Shown here: positions 6,758 through 14,695 of the stretch, piece by piece
Position numbering within the stretch: position 1 is the first letter of the stretch
How the letters are laid out: every line of letters starts with the position of its first letter
Source: Clostridiales bacterium
GTDB lineage: Bacteria; Bacillota; Clostridia; Lachnospirales; Lachnospiraceae
Reading direction: 5' to 3'
NCBI GenBank assembly: GCA_021199255.1
Contig: JAJQIK010000090.1
Coordinates: 1 to 64,000, forward strand
DNA: 64,000 bases
Notes under the pieces: model-generated
What the model saw: the letters and a program-made list of their open reading frames with translations, nothing else
Database searches by the model: none
Told to the model about the DNA's origin: nothing
Program-made: the position numbers and the translations under genes

Positions 6758-8946
6758 TACATGGATTTCCTTTCTGCAATCTCCGCCATCTTGGCGTCGC
6801 CCAGTCTGGTATCCCCATGTACACGGGAATAAGCCAGATAACCGTTCATACGGTCAATCTTAGTCAGGTTACGGCTGCCGCATACGGGACAGACGTCCAT
6901 TTCCAGTTCCTGATGCCCACAGTCGTCACAATAAGCCAGAGATAAGTTCACGCCCTCATAAAATCCCATATCCATAGCGCGGCGAATCAGCGTTTTAATG
7001 GCGTCGATATTATAATCGATAGGATATTTGACATACTGTATTTTTCCGCCGTTGGCGAGTTCCCAGAAACGATATTCCAAATCCTGCTTTTCGATCGGCG
7101 TGATATCTTCAGTCACATGGCAGTGGAAGCTGTTGGACACATATTCCCGGTCTGATACCCCCTCCACGATGCCGTATTTCGCCCTGAACTGCTTTACCTG
7201 CAAACCGCAAAGATTCTCGGCAGGCGTGCCGTAGATGGCGTACAGGTTGCCGTCCTCTTCTTTAAATTCCGTAATCTTATTATTAATATGCTCCAATACC
7301 TCCAGCGCAAACGCCCCGTCTTCCACCAGGGATTTGCCGTTATATAACTCCTGCAATTCATTAAACGCCGTAATACCAAAGCTCGCCGTAGCGGATTTTA
7401 AAATCGGCTTAATCTTATCATGCAGCTGCAAATGGCCGCCCAAAAAACCGCCCTCGCAATAGGCCAGCGGATTGGTAGAAGCCCGCATCTCCCCAAGATA
7501 AGCGTAGGTTCTGATATGCAGCTGCCTGATCAGATTCAGATAATAATCCAGAACCTCATAAAAATCCTTGCTCTCCTGACGCGCCTTAGCCAAAATCATC
7601 GGCAGATGCAACGAAACCGCTCCAATATTGAACCTGCCCACAAACACAGGGGTATCCTTCTCATCAGCAGGATGCATCCCCCCTCTTTCATACCACGGTG
7701 ACAGAAATGCCCTGCAGCCCATGGGGGAAATCACCTTGCCATACTGCTTATACATACTCGCGATATAGCCTTTGCCGGTCAGGCTTAACCAATCCGGATA
7801 CATGGTCTTGGCGGAACACTGTACCCCGGCCTCAAACACATCCTCCAGCTCCTTGCCCGGCCCATGCAGGTTTTCATCATACAGAAATACAATTTTGGGA
7901 AACAATACCGGCTTCTTACATTCCTTTTTCCCCTGCCCCTTACGGCGCACGTTTAACATAATAATGGTGGCCATCTTCGCAAACCTGCCGGTTCCGATTC
8001 CCGCCGTCACAGTAATAAAAGGATAATCGCCGCGGCTGCTGGCTACGGTATTAAACTTGTACTCCCAGCCCTGGAAGCCCTGCTCAAATTCCTTCTTCAC
8101 ATCTGCCAGCGATTCCGCCTCGGCAGTCTTCTGATCAATCCCAAGCCGGGCGTATTTCTGCAGATTACGCTGATAGGATTTCTCTGCGTAGGGCTCCAGA
8201 ATCTTATCCACCTCCGGCACGGTAAAGCCGCCATACTGCTGGCTTGCCGCGCTGAGCACAATATCGCCGATTACGTCAAAGGCCACGTCCAGAGTCTTTG
8301 GCTCGTTATACCAGATATTGCCCATCTCGAAGCCGCCGCTCAATACCTCCGCCACGTTAAAAAGGCAGCAGTTCATGGTATCGCGTCTGGCGGACATATC
8401 ATGCACATAGATATAACCGTCGCGGCATGCCTGGATTTCTTCTGTAGTCATAAAAAATTTCTGATATAATTCCTTGTTGAACTGATTAAAGATCAGGCTC
8501 CGCTTGGTAGACACCAGCGCGCTGTCCGTATTTGCGTTTTCCTTGTCGCCGATATACATAATGGACTGGCTCTTCTTATAGACATCGTCCATCATACGTA
8601 CAAAATCCTGCTTATAATTGCGGTAATCGCGATAGCTCTTGGCCACGATCGGTTTCACATCTTCCAACGCGCTCTCCACAATATTATGCATAATCTGAAT
8701 GGGAATCTGTTCCTCACCCAGTTCATTCACCCTCTCGATTACGGTCTGGCAAATATGGCGTTTCTCTTCCTCTGTAAACTTTGTCAGCGCGCGATACGCG
8801 CTCTTTCCCACCGCGTCAATGACCTTCTGGACATTAAACGCCTCAAGGCTGCCATCCTTTTTAATAACCTTAACGGCCTTCTCCGGCTGATATTCCAAAC
8901 CGAAATCTTCTCCTGCTGCGTTGCCCGGCTCTAACCTGTTATTCAT
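6757..8946 (-). CDS. nrdD: Class III anaerobic ribonucleoside-triphosphate reductase (copy 1)
   Basis: 729 aa. An N-terminal ATP-cone (about 24-115) for allosteric activity control is followed by the ten-stranded NrdD barrel with an M-G-C-R segment that probably holds the thiyl-radical cysteine. A zinc site with four cysteines (CDDC ... CPVC) precedes the glycyl-radical loop RMNGYL, where Gly702 should carry the radical. It makes dNTPs from NTPs without oxygen. The radical loop lacks the Cys found before Gly in the usual RVCGYL form, which the second copy keeps (RRTCGY). Tandem NrdR boxes lie upstream. Confidence 0.94.
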   Translation of the reverse strand: MNNRLEPGNAAGEDFGLEYQPEKAVKVIKKDGSLEAFNVQKVIDAVGKSAYRALTKFTEEEKRHICQTVIERVNELGEEQIPIQIMHNIVESALEDVKPIVAKSYRDYRNYKQDFVRMMDDVYKKSQSIMYIGDKENANTDSALVSTKRSLIFNQFNKELYQKFFMTTEEIQACRDGYIYVHDMSARRDTMNCCLFNVAEVLSGGFEMGNIWYNEPKTLDVAFDVIGDIVLSAASQQYGGFTVPEVDKILEPYAEKSYQRNLQKYARLGIDQKTAEAESLADVKKEFEQGFQGWEYKFNTVASSRGDYPFITVTAGIGTGRFAKMATIIMLNVRRKGQGKKECKKPVLFPKIVFLYDENLHGPGKELEDVFEAGVQCSAKTMYPDWLSLTGKGYIASMYKQYGKVISPMGCRAFLSPWYERGGMHPADEKDTPVFVGRFNIGAVSLHLPMILAKARQESKDFYEVLDYYLNLIRQLHIRTYAYLGEMRASTNPLAYCEGGFLGGHLQLHDKIKPILKSATASFGITAFNELQELYNGKSLVEDGAFALEVLEHINNKITEFKEEDGNLYAIYGTPAENLCGLQVKQFRAKYGIVEGVSDREYVSNSFHCHVTEDITPIEKQDLEYRFWELANGGKIQYVKYPIDYNIDAIKTLIRRAMDMGFYEGVNLSLAYCDDCGHQELEMDVCPVCGSRNLTKIDRMNGYLAYSRVHGDTRLGDAKMAEIAERKSM

Positions 8947-9004
8947 AGAAACCCCTCACCTTTCACTCCGTTTATCTCCCCGGCTATTCTGAATAGTTGT
9001 AAAT

Positions 9005-9050
9005 ACACAAAATATAGCGTTAGTTTACATAAATACACTATATTTTGTGG
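9005..9050 (-). promoter_or_regulatory. Tandem NrdR boxes of nrdDG copy 1
   Basis: ACACAAAATATAGCGT (9005-9020) and ACACTATATTTTGTGG (9035-9050) both match the NrdR box (ACACTATATATTGTGT-like) and start 30 bases apart, about three helical turns, as is standard for NrdR. They lie just downstream of the -10, where bound NrdR would block transcription when dATP is high. Confidence 0.85.
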
Positions 9051-9059
9051 TTTAGACAT

Positions 9060-9088
9060 AGTATAAATTAAGAAGCAGGGGATGTCAA
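9060..9088 (-). promoter_or_regulatory. SigA-type promoter of nrdDG copy 1
   Basis: Minus-strand TTGACA (-35, 9083-9088), 17 bases, TATACT (-10, 9060-9065). Transcription would start near 9053, directly over the downstream NrdR box. Confidence 0.75.
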
Positions 9089-9123
9089 GGAGTCCTGTAT
9101 GATTTCAAAACGTTCTGCTTATG

Positions 9124-10293
9124 CTATTTCAAAATCCCCGACCTGGCAATAGCGGCAACGGCTTCTTCTATAGTCTTCACTGGAAGAGTCAGGGCAAAGC
9201 GCACATGCCCTCTCCCCAGGGTGCCAAAGCTGCTGCCCGGCGTGCATAGCACTCCTGTCTTTTCCAACAGCCGCATTACAAAGCCTACATCATCTGAATC
9301 ATTCCCCGGCAGCTTCGCCCAGGCAAACATCGTCCCCTCACTGTCCTCAATCTGCCAGCCCAAACCGCGGAGCCCTCCGCAAAGAGCATCTCTTCTTCTC
9401 TGGTATTCGGCGCACTGGTCTTTGATCATCTGGTCAGAGCCGTTCAACGCTGCCACTGCCCCGTACTGAACCGGCAGGAATGTGCCGTAATCGATCTGGG
9501 AGCGCAGCCTCCTAAACGTGGCCACCATCTCCCGATTACCGGCAAGGAAGCTCACTCTCGCCCCGGTATAGTTATAGGATTTCGACAGGGAATAAAATTC
9601 CACCGCGATTTCCCTGGCGCGGGGAAAGCTCAAAATAGACCTGCCCACCCTGCCGTCATACAGAATGTCCGAATAGGCGTTGTCATGAATAATCATGATC
9701 TGATGCCTGATCGCCCACGGAATCAATTTCTCATAGAACGCATCGGGAGCCGTCCGGCACACCGGATTTAAGGGATAGGAAACGATCATGCATTTCGTCT
9801 GCGCAGGCAGATTCTTCTCCATAGCCTCCAGATCCGGCAGATAATGATTCTCTTCCGTCAGGTCATAGGGAACCACTCTGGCTCCCGCTAAGGAAGGCCC
9901 TATGCCGAAAATCGGATACCCCGGATTCGGCGCCAACACCACATCGCCGGGATTACAGAGCGACAGGCAGATATGGGAAATCCCCTCCTGAGAACCGTAA
10001 ACAGACATCAGCTCATCCTTCTCCAGAACCACGCCGTACCTTGTCCGATAACGGTTCTGCACGGCTTCCACAAGCTCTGGAATGTCCGCCAGCGCATATT
10101 TATAATTCTCCGGCTTTGCGGCGGCCTCGGCGACGGCGTTCATGACATGCCGCGCAGGCGGGAAATCTGGTGTTCCCACAGAAAGATTATAAATCTTTTT
10201 TCCCTGCCTGGCCGCCTCATTTTTCTTTTCATTTAATAACTGAAAGATTCCTTCCTCATACTCTTTCATTCGATCCGCAAATTGTAAATCCAT
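9124..10293 (-). CDS. PLP-dependent class I/II aminotransferase
   Basis: 389 aa, fold type I. The PLP lysine is Lys238 in SLSKSYNYTGAR; Asn176, Asp204 and Tyr207 are the other cofactor contacts. The sequence resembles the group containing LL-diaminopimelate and alanine/aspartate-type aminotransferases, and I cannot fix the substrate. The N-terminal IYNLSVGTPDFPP segment is typical of the group. The SD is weak (AAAGG 14 bases before ATG, with an out-of-frame ATG between). It lies 107 bases downstream of the WYL regulator gene; that gap carries a copy of a dispersed SD-bearing element (10350-10374). Confidence 0.85.
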   Translation of the reverse strand: MDLQFADRMKEYEEGIFQLLNEKKNEAARQGKKIYNLSVGTPDFPPARHVMNAVAEAAAKPENYKYALADIPELVEAVQNRYRTRYGVVLEKDELMSVYGSQEGISHICLSLCNPGDVVLAPNPGYPIFGIGPSLAGARVVPYDLTEENHYLPDLEAMEKNLPAQTKCMIVSYPLNPVCRTAPDAFYEKLIPWAIRHQIMIIHDNAYSDILYDGRVGRSILSFPRAREIAVEFYSLSKSYNYTGARVSFLAGNREMVATFRRLRSQIDYGTFLPVQYGAVAALNGSDQMIKDQCAEYQRRRDALCGGLRGLGWQIEDSEGTMFAWAKLPGNDSDDVGFVMRLLEKTGVLCTPGSSFGTLGRGHVRFALTLPVKTIEEAVAAIARSGILK

Positions 10294-10349
10294 AGTCGTC
10301 TGCCATACCTTTCTTTGCCTGTATCTACAAATCTCTGTCCTGAGTCACG

Positions 10350-10374
10350 TTTTTCTCCATTCCGAAGCGTTTAC
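10350..10374 (-). repeat. Dispersed SD-bearing element, copy A
   Basis: These 25 bases are identical to 49295-49319 and share 18 bases with 30685-30702. On the minus strand the core is CGCTTCGGAATGGAGAAAAA. Here it is followed only by a seven-codon GTG frame, so unlike the other copies it does not start a gene. Confidence 0.8.
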
Positions 10375-10399
10375 GCTGAGGATTACGCACAAGCGCGCG

Positions 10400-11395
10400 T
10401 TACTCCCCATACTGCCCCAGCACCTGTCTTAAATATTCCCGGTATTCCTGCGCCGCTTCCTCCGGCGCGGTAATTCTTGCGCCCACGCCCAGCCCGGTCA
10501 GCCAGCCGAAGAATTGGCCGCTGACCGCCACCCGGACTCTGACTGCAAAATGCCCCTCGTTCCGCTTCCTGACAGCCACGTCCTTACCGAAACGATCCAT
10601 CACCACGCCGATCAGGCGGTTCTCAAATTCCAGCGTAACCGTCTCTTCTCTGCCGCCGTACATTCCAAAGGTCTTATTGGCGTAATCCGCAATATCAAAC
10701 CGCTCTAACAGCTCGGCTCCCTGCCTTTTAACGCCCTCTAAAACCTCCACCTGTCCCAGCTTATCGACACGGAAATGTTTGATTTTATTTTCCTCTTCAT
10801 CATGGGCGATCAGATAATAATTCTCATCTTTGCAGGTCAGCGCCCAGGGGCTGATTCGGTAAATCTTCCCGTCCTTACGGGGCGCAAGCTCCTTCTCCAG
10901 ATTCCACTCCAGATATTGAAAGGATATCTGTACATTGTTTTGAATGGCCCTGTGAATATCATCCACGATATAATAAATACTTTCATTGGCGGTCTTAATG
11001 CGGTTAGCCACGTAAACCTGTCTCTGCAGTTGTCCCGCTTCCGCCTTGGAGGCCAGCTTCTCGATCTTGGAGATCAGCTCACGGGATTTCTTGACGGTCA
11101 GGAAACGAGATGCCTGCACAGTTTCCACCAGCACCTTCAGCTCCGCCAGTTCAAATTCCCTTCCCGCCAGATAATATCCGCCGCCCGTTTTCGCTTTTAC
11201 CAGTACGATATCATAGCCGAAATCAATTAACTGGGCGATATCATCATAGACGCTTTTACGCTCCGCCCTGACGCCATAAGCCGCAAGGGCGTCAATCAGG
11301 GCCTGCGTGCTCAGACAATGGTTTTCGTCCGACTGTTCCGTAAGAATCTTGAGCAAATATAATAATTTCAATTTCTGGTTAGAGGATTTTGCCAT
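10400..11395 (-). CDS. WYL-domain transcriptional regulator
   Basis: 331 aa. The N-terminal 65 residues are a winged helix-turn-helix (KLLYLLKIL ... ALAAYGVRAERKSVYDDI). The middle and C-terminal parts form a WYL domain (about 150-215, ISPWALTCKDENYYLIAHDEE) and a WCX extension (to 331). Such regulators bind DNA and sense a small ligand or nucleic acid through the WYL fold. The HAD gene ends four bases before its start, so the two are probably co-transcribed. The target is not evident. Confidence 0.87.
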   Translation of the reverse strand: MAKSSNQKLKLLYLLKILTEQSDENHCLSTQALIDALAAYGVRAERKSVYDDIAQLIDFGYDIVLVKAKTGGGYYLAGREFELAELKVLVETVQASRFLTVKKSRELISKIEKLASKAEAGQLQRQVYVANRIKTANESIYYIVDDIHRAIQNNVQISFQYLEWNLEKELAPRKDGKIYRISPWALTCKDENYYLIAHDEEENKIKHFRVDKLGQVEVLEGVKRQGAELLERFDIADYANKTFGMYGGREETVTLEFENRLIGVVMDRFGKDVAVRKRNEGHFAVRVRVAVSGQFFGWLTGLGVGARITAPEEAAQEYREYLRQVLGQYGE

Positions 11396-11398
11396 CGT

Positions 11399-12097
11399 TT
11401 ATTCCCGCCTCAGTATCTCATAAATTTCATCCAAATGCCGGATTTCATAATCAATCGCCACACCCAGCGTATTCTCTCTCTGTTCGGGATTATACCAGCA
11501 GGCCGCCACCCTGGCATTATAAGCGCCCTTCATATCGCTGGTCAGGGAATCTCCAACAATCAGACATTCTTCCCTGCCAACGCCGTCAAGCTGCGCAAAA
11601 CAGGCGTCGTAATATTCCTTCATGGGCTTTGGATAGCCGATCTGCTCCGACACGAACATCCCGTCCATCACCTGATCCAGACCGGAGATTTTCAGCTTCC
11701 GCCTCTGTGTGCCGCCGCCTCCGTTGGTCAGAATATATTGTCTGTATCCCTCTTCCTTCAGGCGCCGTACTACCTGATCTCCATTCTCCAGAAAAAACGC
11801 CACGCTGCCAAGCTGCTCCTGATAGAGATCGGCAATATCCTCCGCCTGATACCGGGTAATCCCCAACTCCGTAAACAATGTCCGGAATCTTCCCAAATAC
11901 ACTTCCTCTTTCGTAATCTCCCCCAACTCCAGCCTTTTCCAATAACCGTCATTGATCGCCCCATATCTGGCAATCATTTCCTCCGTAATGGAAAGCCCCA
12001 GCTTTTCGAAGGAATGTCGGAGTGCGTAGTCCATAGATTGATTAAAATCAAGCAGCGTCTGATCTAAATCCCATAAAACAGTGGTATATTTTCCCAT
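11399..12097 (-). CDS. HAD-family pyrimidine 5'-nucleotidase (YjjG/YfnB-like)
   Basis: 232 aa. Motif I is WDLDQT (Asp10, Asp12), motif II ILTNGG, the motif III lysine lies in KPMKEYY, and motif IV is GDSLTSDMKGA. An alpha-helical C1 cap lies between motifs I and II. It resembles YjjG-type house-cleaning nucleotidases that dephosphorylate non-canonical pyrimidine nucleotides, which suits a window with dut, cdd and pnp, but other HAD phosphatases look similar. Probably the gene before the WYL regulator in one transcript. Confidence 0.82.
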   Translation of the reverse strand: MGKYTTVLWDLDQTLLDFNQSMDYALRHSFEKLGLSITEEMIARYGAINDGYWKRLELGEITKEEVYLGRFRTLFTELGITRYQAEDIADLYQEQLGSVAFFLENGDQVVRRLKEEGYRQYILTNGGGGTQRRKLKISGLDQVMDGMFVSEQIGYPKPMKEYYDACFAQLDGVGREECLIVGDSLTSDMKGAYNARVAACWYNPEQRENTLGVAIDYEIRHLDEIYEILRRE

Positions 12098-12166
12098 CTA
12101 TATAATCGCCTTTCCGTTCCCTGACCATACGCGCCTGCAATCGCCCAGCCCAGACACAGGCGCAAC

Positions 12167-12194
12167 GTAAAAAGGTGTCCCACCGAACACCCTT
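12167..12194 (-). terminator. Terminator after the small membrane-protein gene
   Basis: Minus-strand stem AAGGGTGT/ACACCTTT (12187-12194 with 12171-12178, one G-U pair), 8-base loop, then a T-run (A-run 12169-12173 on +). It is 28 bases past the stop at 12222. Confidence 0.65.
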
Positions 12195-12221
12195 CTACGC
12201 GTCAATCTTATTCTATAGCTG

Positions 12222-12410
12222 CTAGGATACCGCCTGATCGGAAGCGCTGTCTGCGGATTCCGCCTCCGCTTCCTGCGCAGCCGCCTTAGCGTCCTTGCTC
12301 TTTCTCCATTTCACACCGATGACACATGCCACGACAGCCAGGGCAACAATCAGCACGAACACCAATAAATAGGATAAAAATGCATTCACAAATAAAATCA
12401 AATTTGTCAT
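12222..12410 (-). CDS. Small single-pass membrane protein, unknown function
   Basis: 62 aa from the ATG at 12408-12410, chosen because AAGGATGGGG precedes it; an in-frame ATG at 12443 has no SD. Residues 2-33 are one long hydrophobic helix (NAFLSYLLVFVLIVALAVVA), followed by a basic patch (KWRKSKD) and an Ala/Glu/Ser-rich acidic tail. The expected topology is N-out, with the tail in the cytoplasm. I recognise no family function. It has its own promoter (12462-12491) and terminator, so it is a separate small unit. Confidence 0.7.
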   Translation of the reverse strand: MTNLILFVNAFLSYLLVFVLIVALAVVACVIGVKWRKSKDAKAAAQEAEAESADSASDQAVS

Positions 12411-12461
12411 CTGTCCCCATCCTTCTCTTCCTGAAAAAATCATCTATTGCAAGACGCTTTC

Positions 12462-12491
12462 ATGATACCACTAATCAAACAGTATCGTCAA
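12462..12491 (-). promoter_or_regulatory. Promoter of the small membrane-protein gene
   Basis: Minus-strand TTGACG (12486-12491), 18 bases, TATCAT (12462-12467), overlapping the 3' end of rnhA. Confidence 0.45.
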
Positions 12492-12945
12492 GTAAGTCTG
12501 TTCCATCCGCCGCCGTAGTGGCTAATTGGTCGCAGCGCTCGTTTTCCGGGTGGCCGTCGTGCCCCTTTACCCACTGGAACGTAACCCTATGGGGCTCCTT
12601 TGCCCTGAGCAGACGTTCCCAGAGATCTACGTTCTTCACCGGCTGCCTGCCCGCCGTCTTCCAGCCTCTGCTGATCCAGCTCTCAATCCAATGCTGGTTG
12701 AACGCGTCCGTCAGATACTTGGAGTCGGAAATCAGCGTCACCTCGCAGGGCCTGGTCAGCGCTTCCAAACCGACAATAGCCGCCATCAGCTCCATTCGAT
12801 TATTGGTTGTTTTCCGGTATCCTGCGGAATACTCCCTTTCATGCAGCGTTCCCTTGCCGTCCACATACTGCAATACCGTGCCATATCCCCCCGGTCCCTC
12901 CGGATTGCCGCGGGCAGCGCCGTCTGTATAAATTGTCACCTTCAT
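12475..12945 (-). CDS. rnhA: Ribonuclease HI
   Basis: 156 aa, the normal length. Catalytic residues are Asp8 ([10 protein letters not shown]), Glu52 (NNRMELMA), Asp74 (SDSKYL) and Asp139, with the supporting His129 ([13 protein letters not shown]). It cuts the RNA strand of RNA-DNA hybrids. The basic handle region ([19 protein letters not shown]) is present. It lies 54 bases downstream of the MutS-like gene and may be the last gene of the pnp operon. An SD (AAAGG) sits 14 bases before the ATG, with an out-of-frame ATG between. Confidence 0.95.
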   Translation of the reverse strand: MKVTIYTDGAARGNPEGPGGYGTVLQYVDGKGTLHEREYSAGYRKTTNNRMELMAAIVGLEALTRPCEVTLISDSKYLTDAFNQHWIESWISRGWKTAGRQPVKNVDLWERLLRAKEPHRVTFQWVKGHDGHPENERCDQLATTAADGTDLLDDTV

Positions 12946-12999
12946 GAACTAAAACCATGCCTTTCTGTCTGATGCTGAATCCATAATTGACTATAGTAG

Positions 13000-14694
13000 T
13001 CATTCCCATTTTCCACTTTTCTGAAAATGCTCCGCCATCTCTTCCGCTCCCGTAACAATGCCGGTATCATAGCCCAATGCCTTTAAAAGCGCAATGGCGT
13101 TTCTGGAAGTCGCCGGCCCTTTCCGCAGGCGATAGGGAAACCGGATATCCTCTTCATCGATTTTCTCTTCAAAATGATAATTATCATAGCTGTCTGCCAG
13201 AAGCTTTGTCAGTTCTCCATCGTGGGTCGCGGCGAAACACAGCGCATGTTCCCTCGCAAACAGCTTCAGTATCTGGGTGGAGGCGGCGATACGCTCCACG
13301 GTATTGGTGCCCCGCAGCACTTCATCTACACAGCACAGCACGCGCCGCCCCTCCCTGCGGGCTTGTCCAATCCAATCCAGTATCCGCTTAATGGATTGGA
13401 CCTCAGCCATATAATAGCTTTCTCCCCTTAGAAGATCGTCTTTCAGGGACATGGAAGAATATATCCGAAAGACCGCCCCTTCATAGTAAGCGGCCGGGCA
13501 GGTATGAATCGTCTGCGCAAGAAGCGCGCACACCGCCACGGTTCTCAGGAAGGTGGACTTGCCGGAGGCGTTGGAACCTGTCAGCAGGACGCCCCGCGTC
13601 ACACAAATGGAATTTGGCACTGGTTCCCGCAATAGCGGGTGGTAGAGTTCCTCGATTGTCAGCGCCGCGTCCGCCCCTTTATCATAGTGAATAACGGGAA
13701 TACAACAGCGCTCCTGTAGGCTGCTCCTGTAAGAACCGATCGCCACCGCCGTTTCTATCTGCCCCAACAGGGTAATCATCTCGTCAATTTCCCCCAGATG
13801 TCCTCTCACCGTGCGCAGCGCCCTGTTAAACTGGATCAGATCTAAGGAAAAAATCATCCTCAGATAATCCAGCGCAAGCTCCAACGGATTACCGCTCCCC
13901 TTGGCCGATGAAACAATCAGACAGGAGCTGCGCTGAAACGGCCTCAGCCGTTCATAGCACGTCCTCAGCCGTTCCTGTTCCGCCCAAAACTCCGGCATAC
14001 TTCTGCTGCAAAGCTGCTTCACGCACGCCAGCAATCTGCGGATATACCGAAAGCTGGCAAGATAAGGCTCTATCTGCCTATATTCCTTAAAGTATCCCAC
14101 AATATTTCGGCAGAGTATGGCCAGGAACAAAAGAATACCGTATCCGGGAGAGAAAAACATCGCTCCTGCGCTGATTAACAGCAGCAGGTTCCAGAACAGA
14201 TATCGGAAATTCTTCCGTTCGCCAAGTTCCTCTAAAGCTTCTAAGTATTCATAGAGCGAATACTTGCCCATTCTTCCCAGCGCATAAAAGATGCCCTGTA
14301 TGGCATGCCGCTCCGCTTCCTGCTCCATAAAGAAACGGATTTTCCGCTCCCATTCTTCCATCTCTGCGGCGTCATAAACAGGCGTTCTGAGCCTGTAATA
14401 CAAATACTCGTCTCCCACGGCGCTACAGGAGGTATTGATCTGCTGATAAATCAGATCCATATTCAGGTCGTTCCAGGTGGTGTCATCGATCTGATGGGGC
14501 ATGGAATGTTTCTGATAATACAGCCTGATATGAGCCAGCTCCTCCAAACCATAATTCCGGTCTGAGGGCTTTCCATAGCTTTGATACAGCTTCTCCAGGA
14601 ATTTCCTGCGGCAAGCCCTGCTGTTCAGATATTCCGTCCCCATAATCAGCAGGATCACCAGAAGCAGCGCGCCTGCAAAAATTAGATACTCCAT
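13000..14694 (-). CDS. Membrane-attached MutS-family ATPase
   Basis: 564 aa. The C-terminal third is a MutS domain V ATPase: Walker A GSNASGKST (373-381) and Walker B with following loop CCVDEVLRGTN. The N-terminal mismatch-recognition and connector domains of MutS1 are missing. Instead there is one hydrophobic helix at 1-20 and a hairpin of two at about 166-200, so the protein should be membrane-anchored. A helical lever/clamp-like region (205-330) precedes the ATPase. The family is seen in Firmicutes and Bacteroidetes, but its role is not established; it is unlikely to be the canonical mismatch sensor. It starts one base after the amidohydrolase stop, inside the nucleoside salvage operon. 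Confidence 0.85.
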   Translation of the reverse strand: MEYLIFAGALLLVILLIMGTEYLNSRACRRKFLEKLYQSYGKPSDRNYGLEELAHIRLYYQKHSMPHQIDDTTWNDLNMDLIYQQINTSCSAVGDEYLYYRLRTPVYDAAEMEEWERKIRFFMEQEAERHAIQGIFYALGRMGKYSLYEYLEALEELGERKNFRYLFWNLLLLISAGAMFFSPGYGILLFLAILCRNIVGYFKEYRQIEPYLASFRYIRRLLACVKQLCSRSMPEFWAEQERLRTCYERLRPFQRSSCLIVSSAKGSGNPLELALDYLRMIFSLDLIQFNRALRTVRGHLGEIDEMITLLGQIETAVAIGSYRSSLQERCCIPVIHYDKGADAALTIEELYHPLLREPVPNSICVTRGVLLTGSNASGKSTFLRTVAVCALLAQTIHTCPAAYYEGAVFRIYSSMSLKDDLLRGESYYMAEVQSIKRILDWIGQARREGRRVLCCVDEVLRGTNTVERIAASTQILKLFAREHALCFAATHDGELTKLLADSYDNYHFEEKIDEEDIRFPYRLRKGPATSRNAIALLKALGYDTGIVTGAEEMAEHFQKSGKWE

Positions 14695-14695
14695 A

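Noticed and set aside
12988..13002. TGACTATAGTAGTCA palindrome between the MutS-like gene and rnhA
   Set aside because: Only six-base arms and overlapping a stop codon; too short to claim a function.
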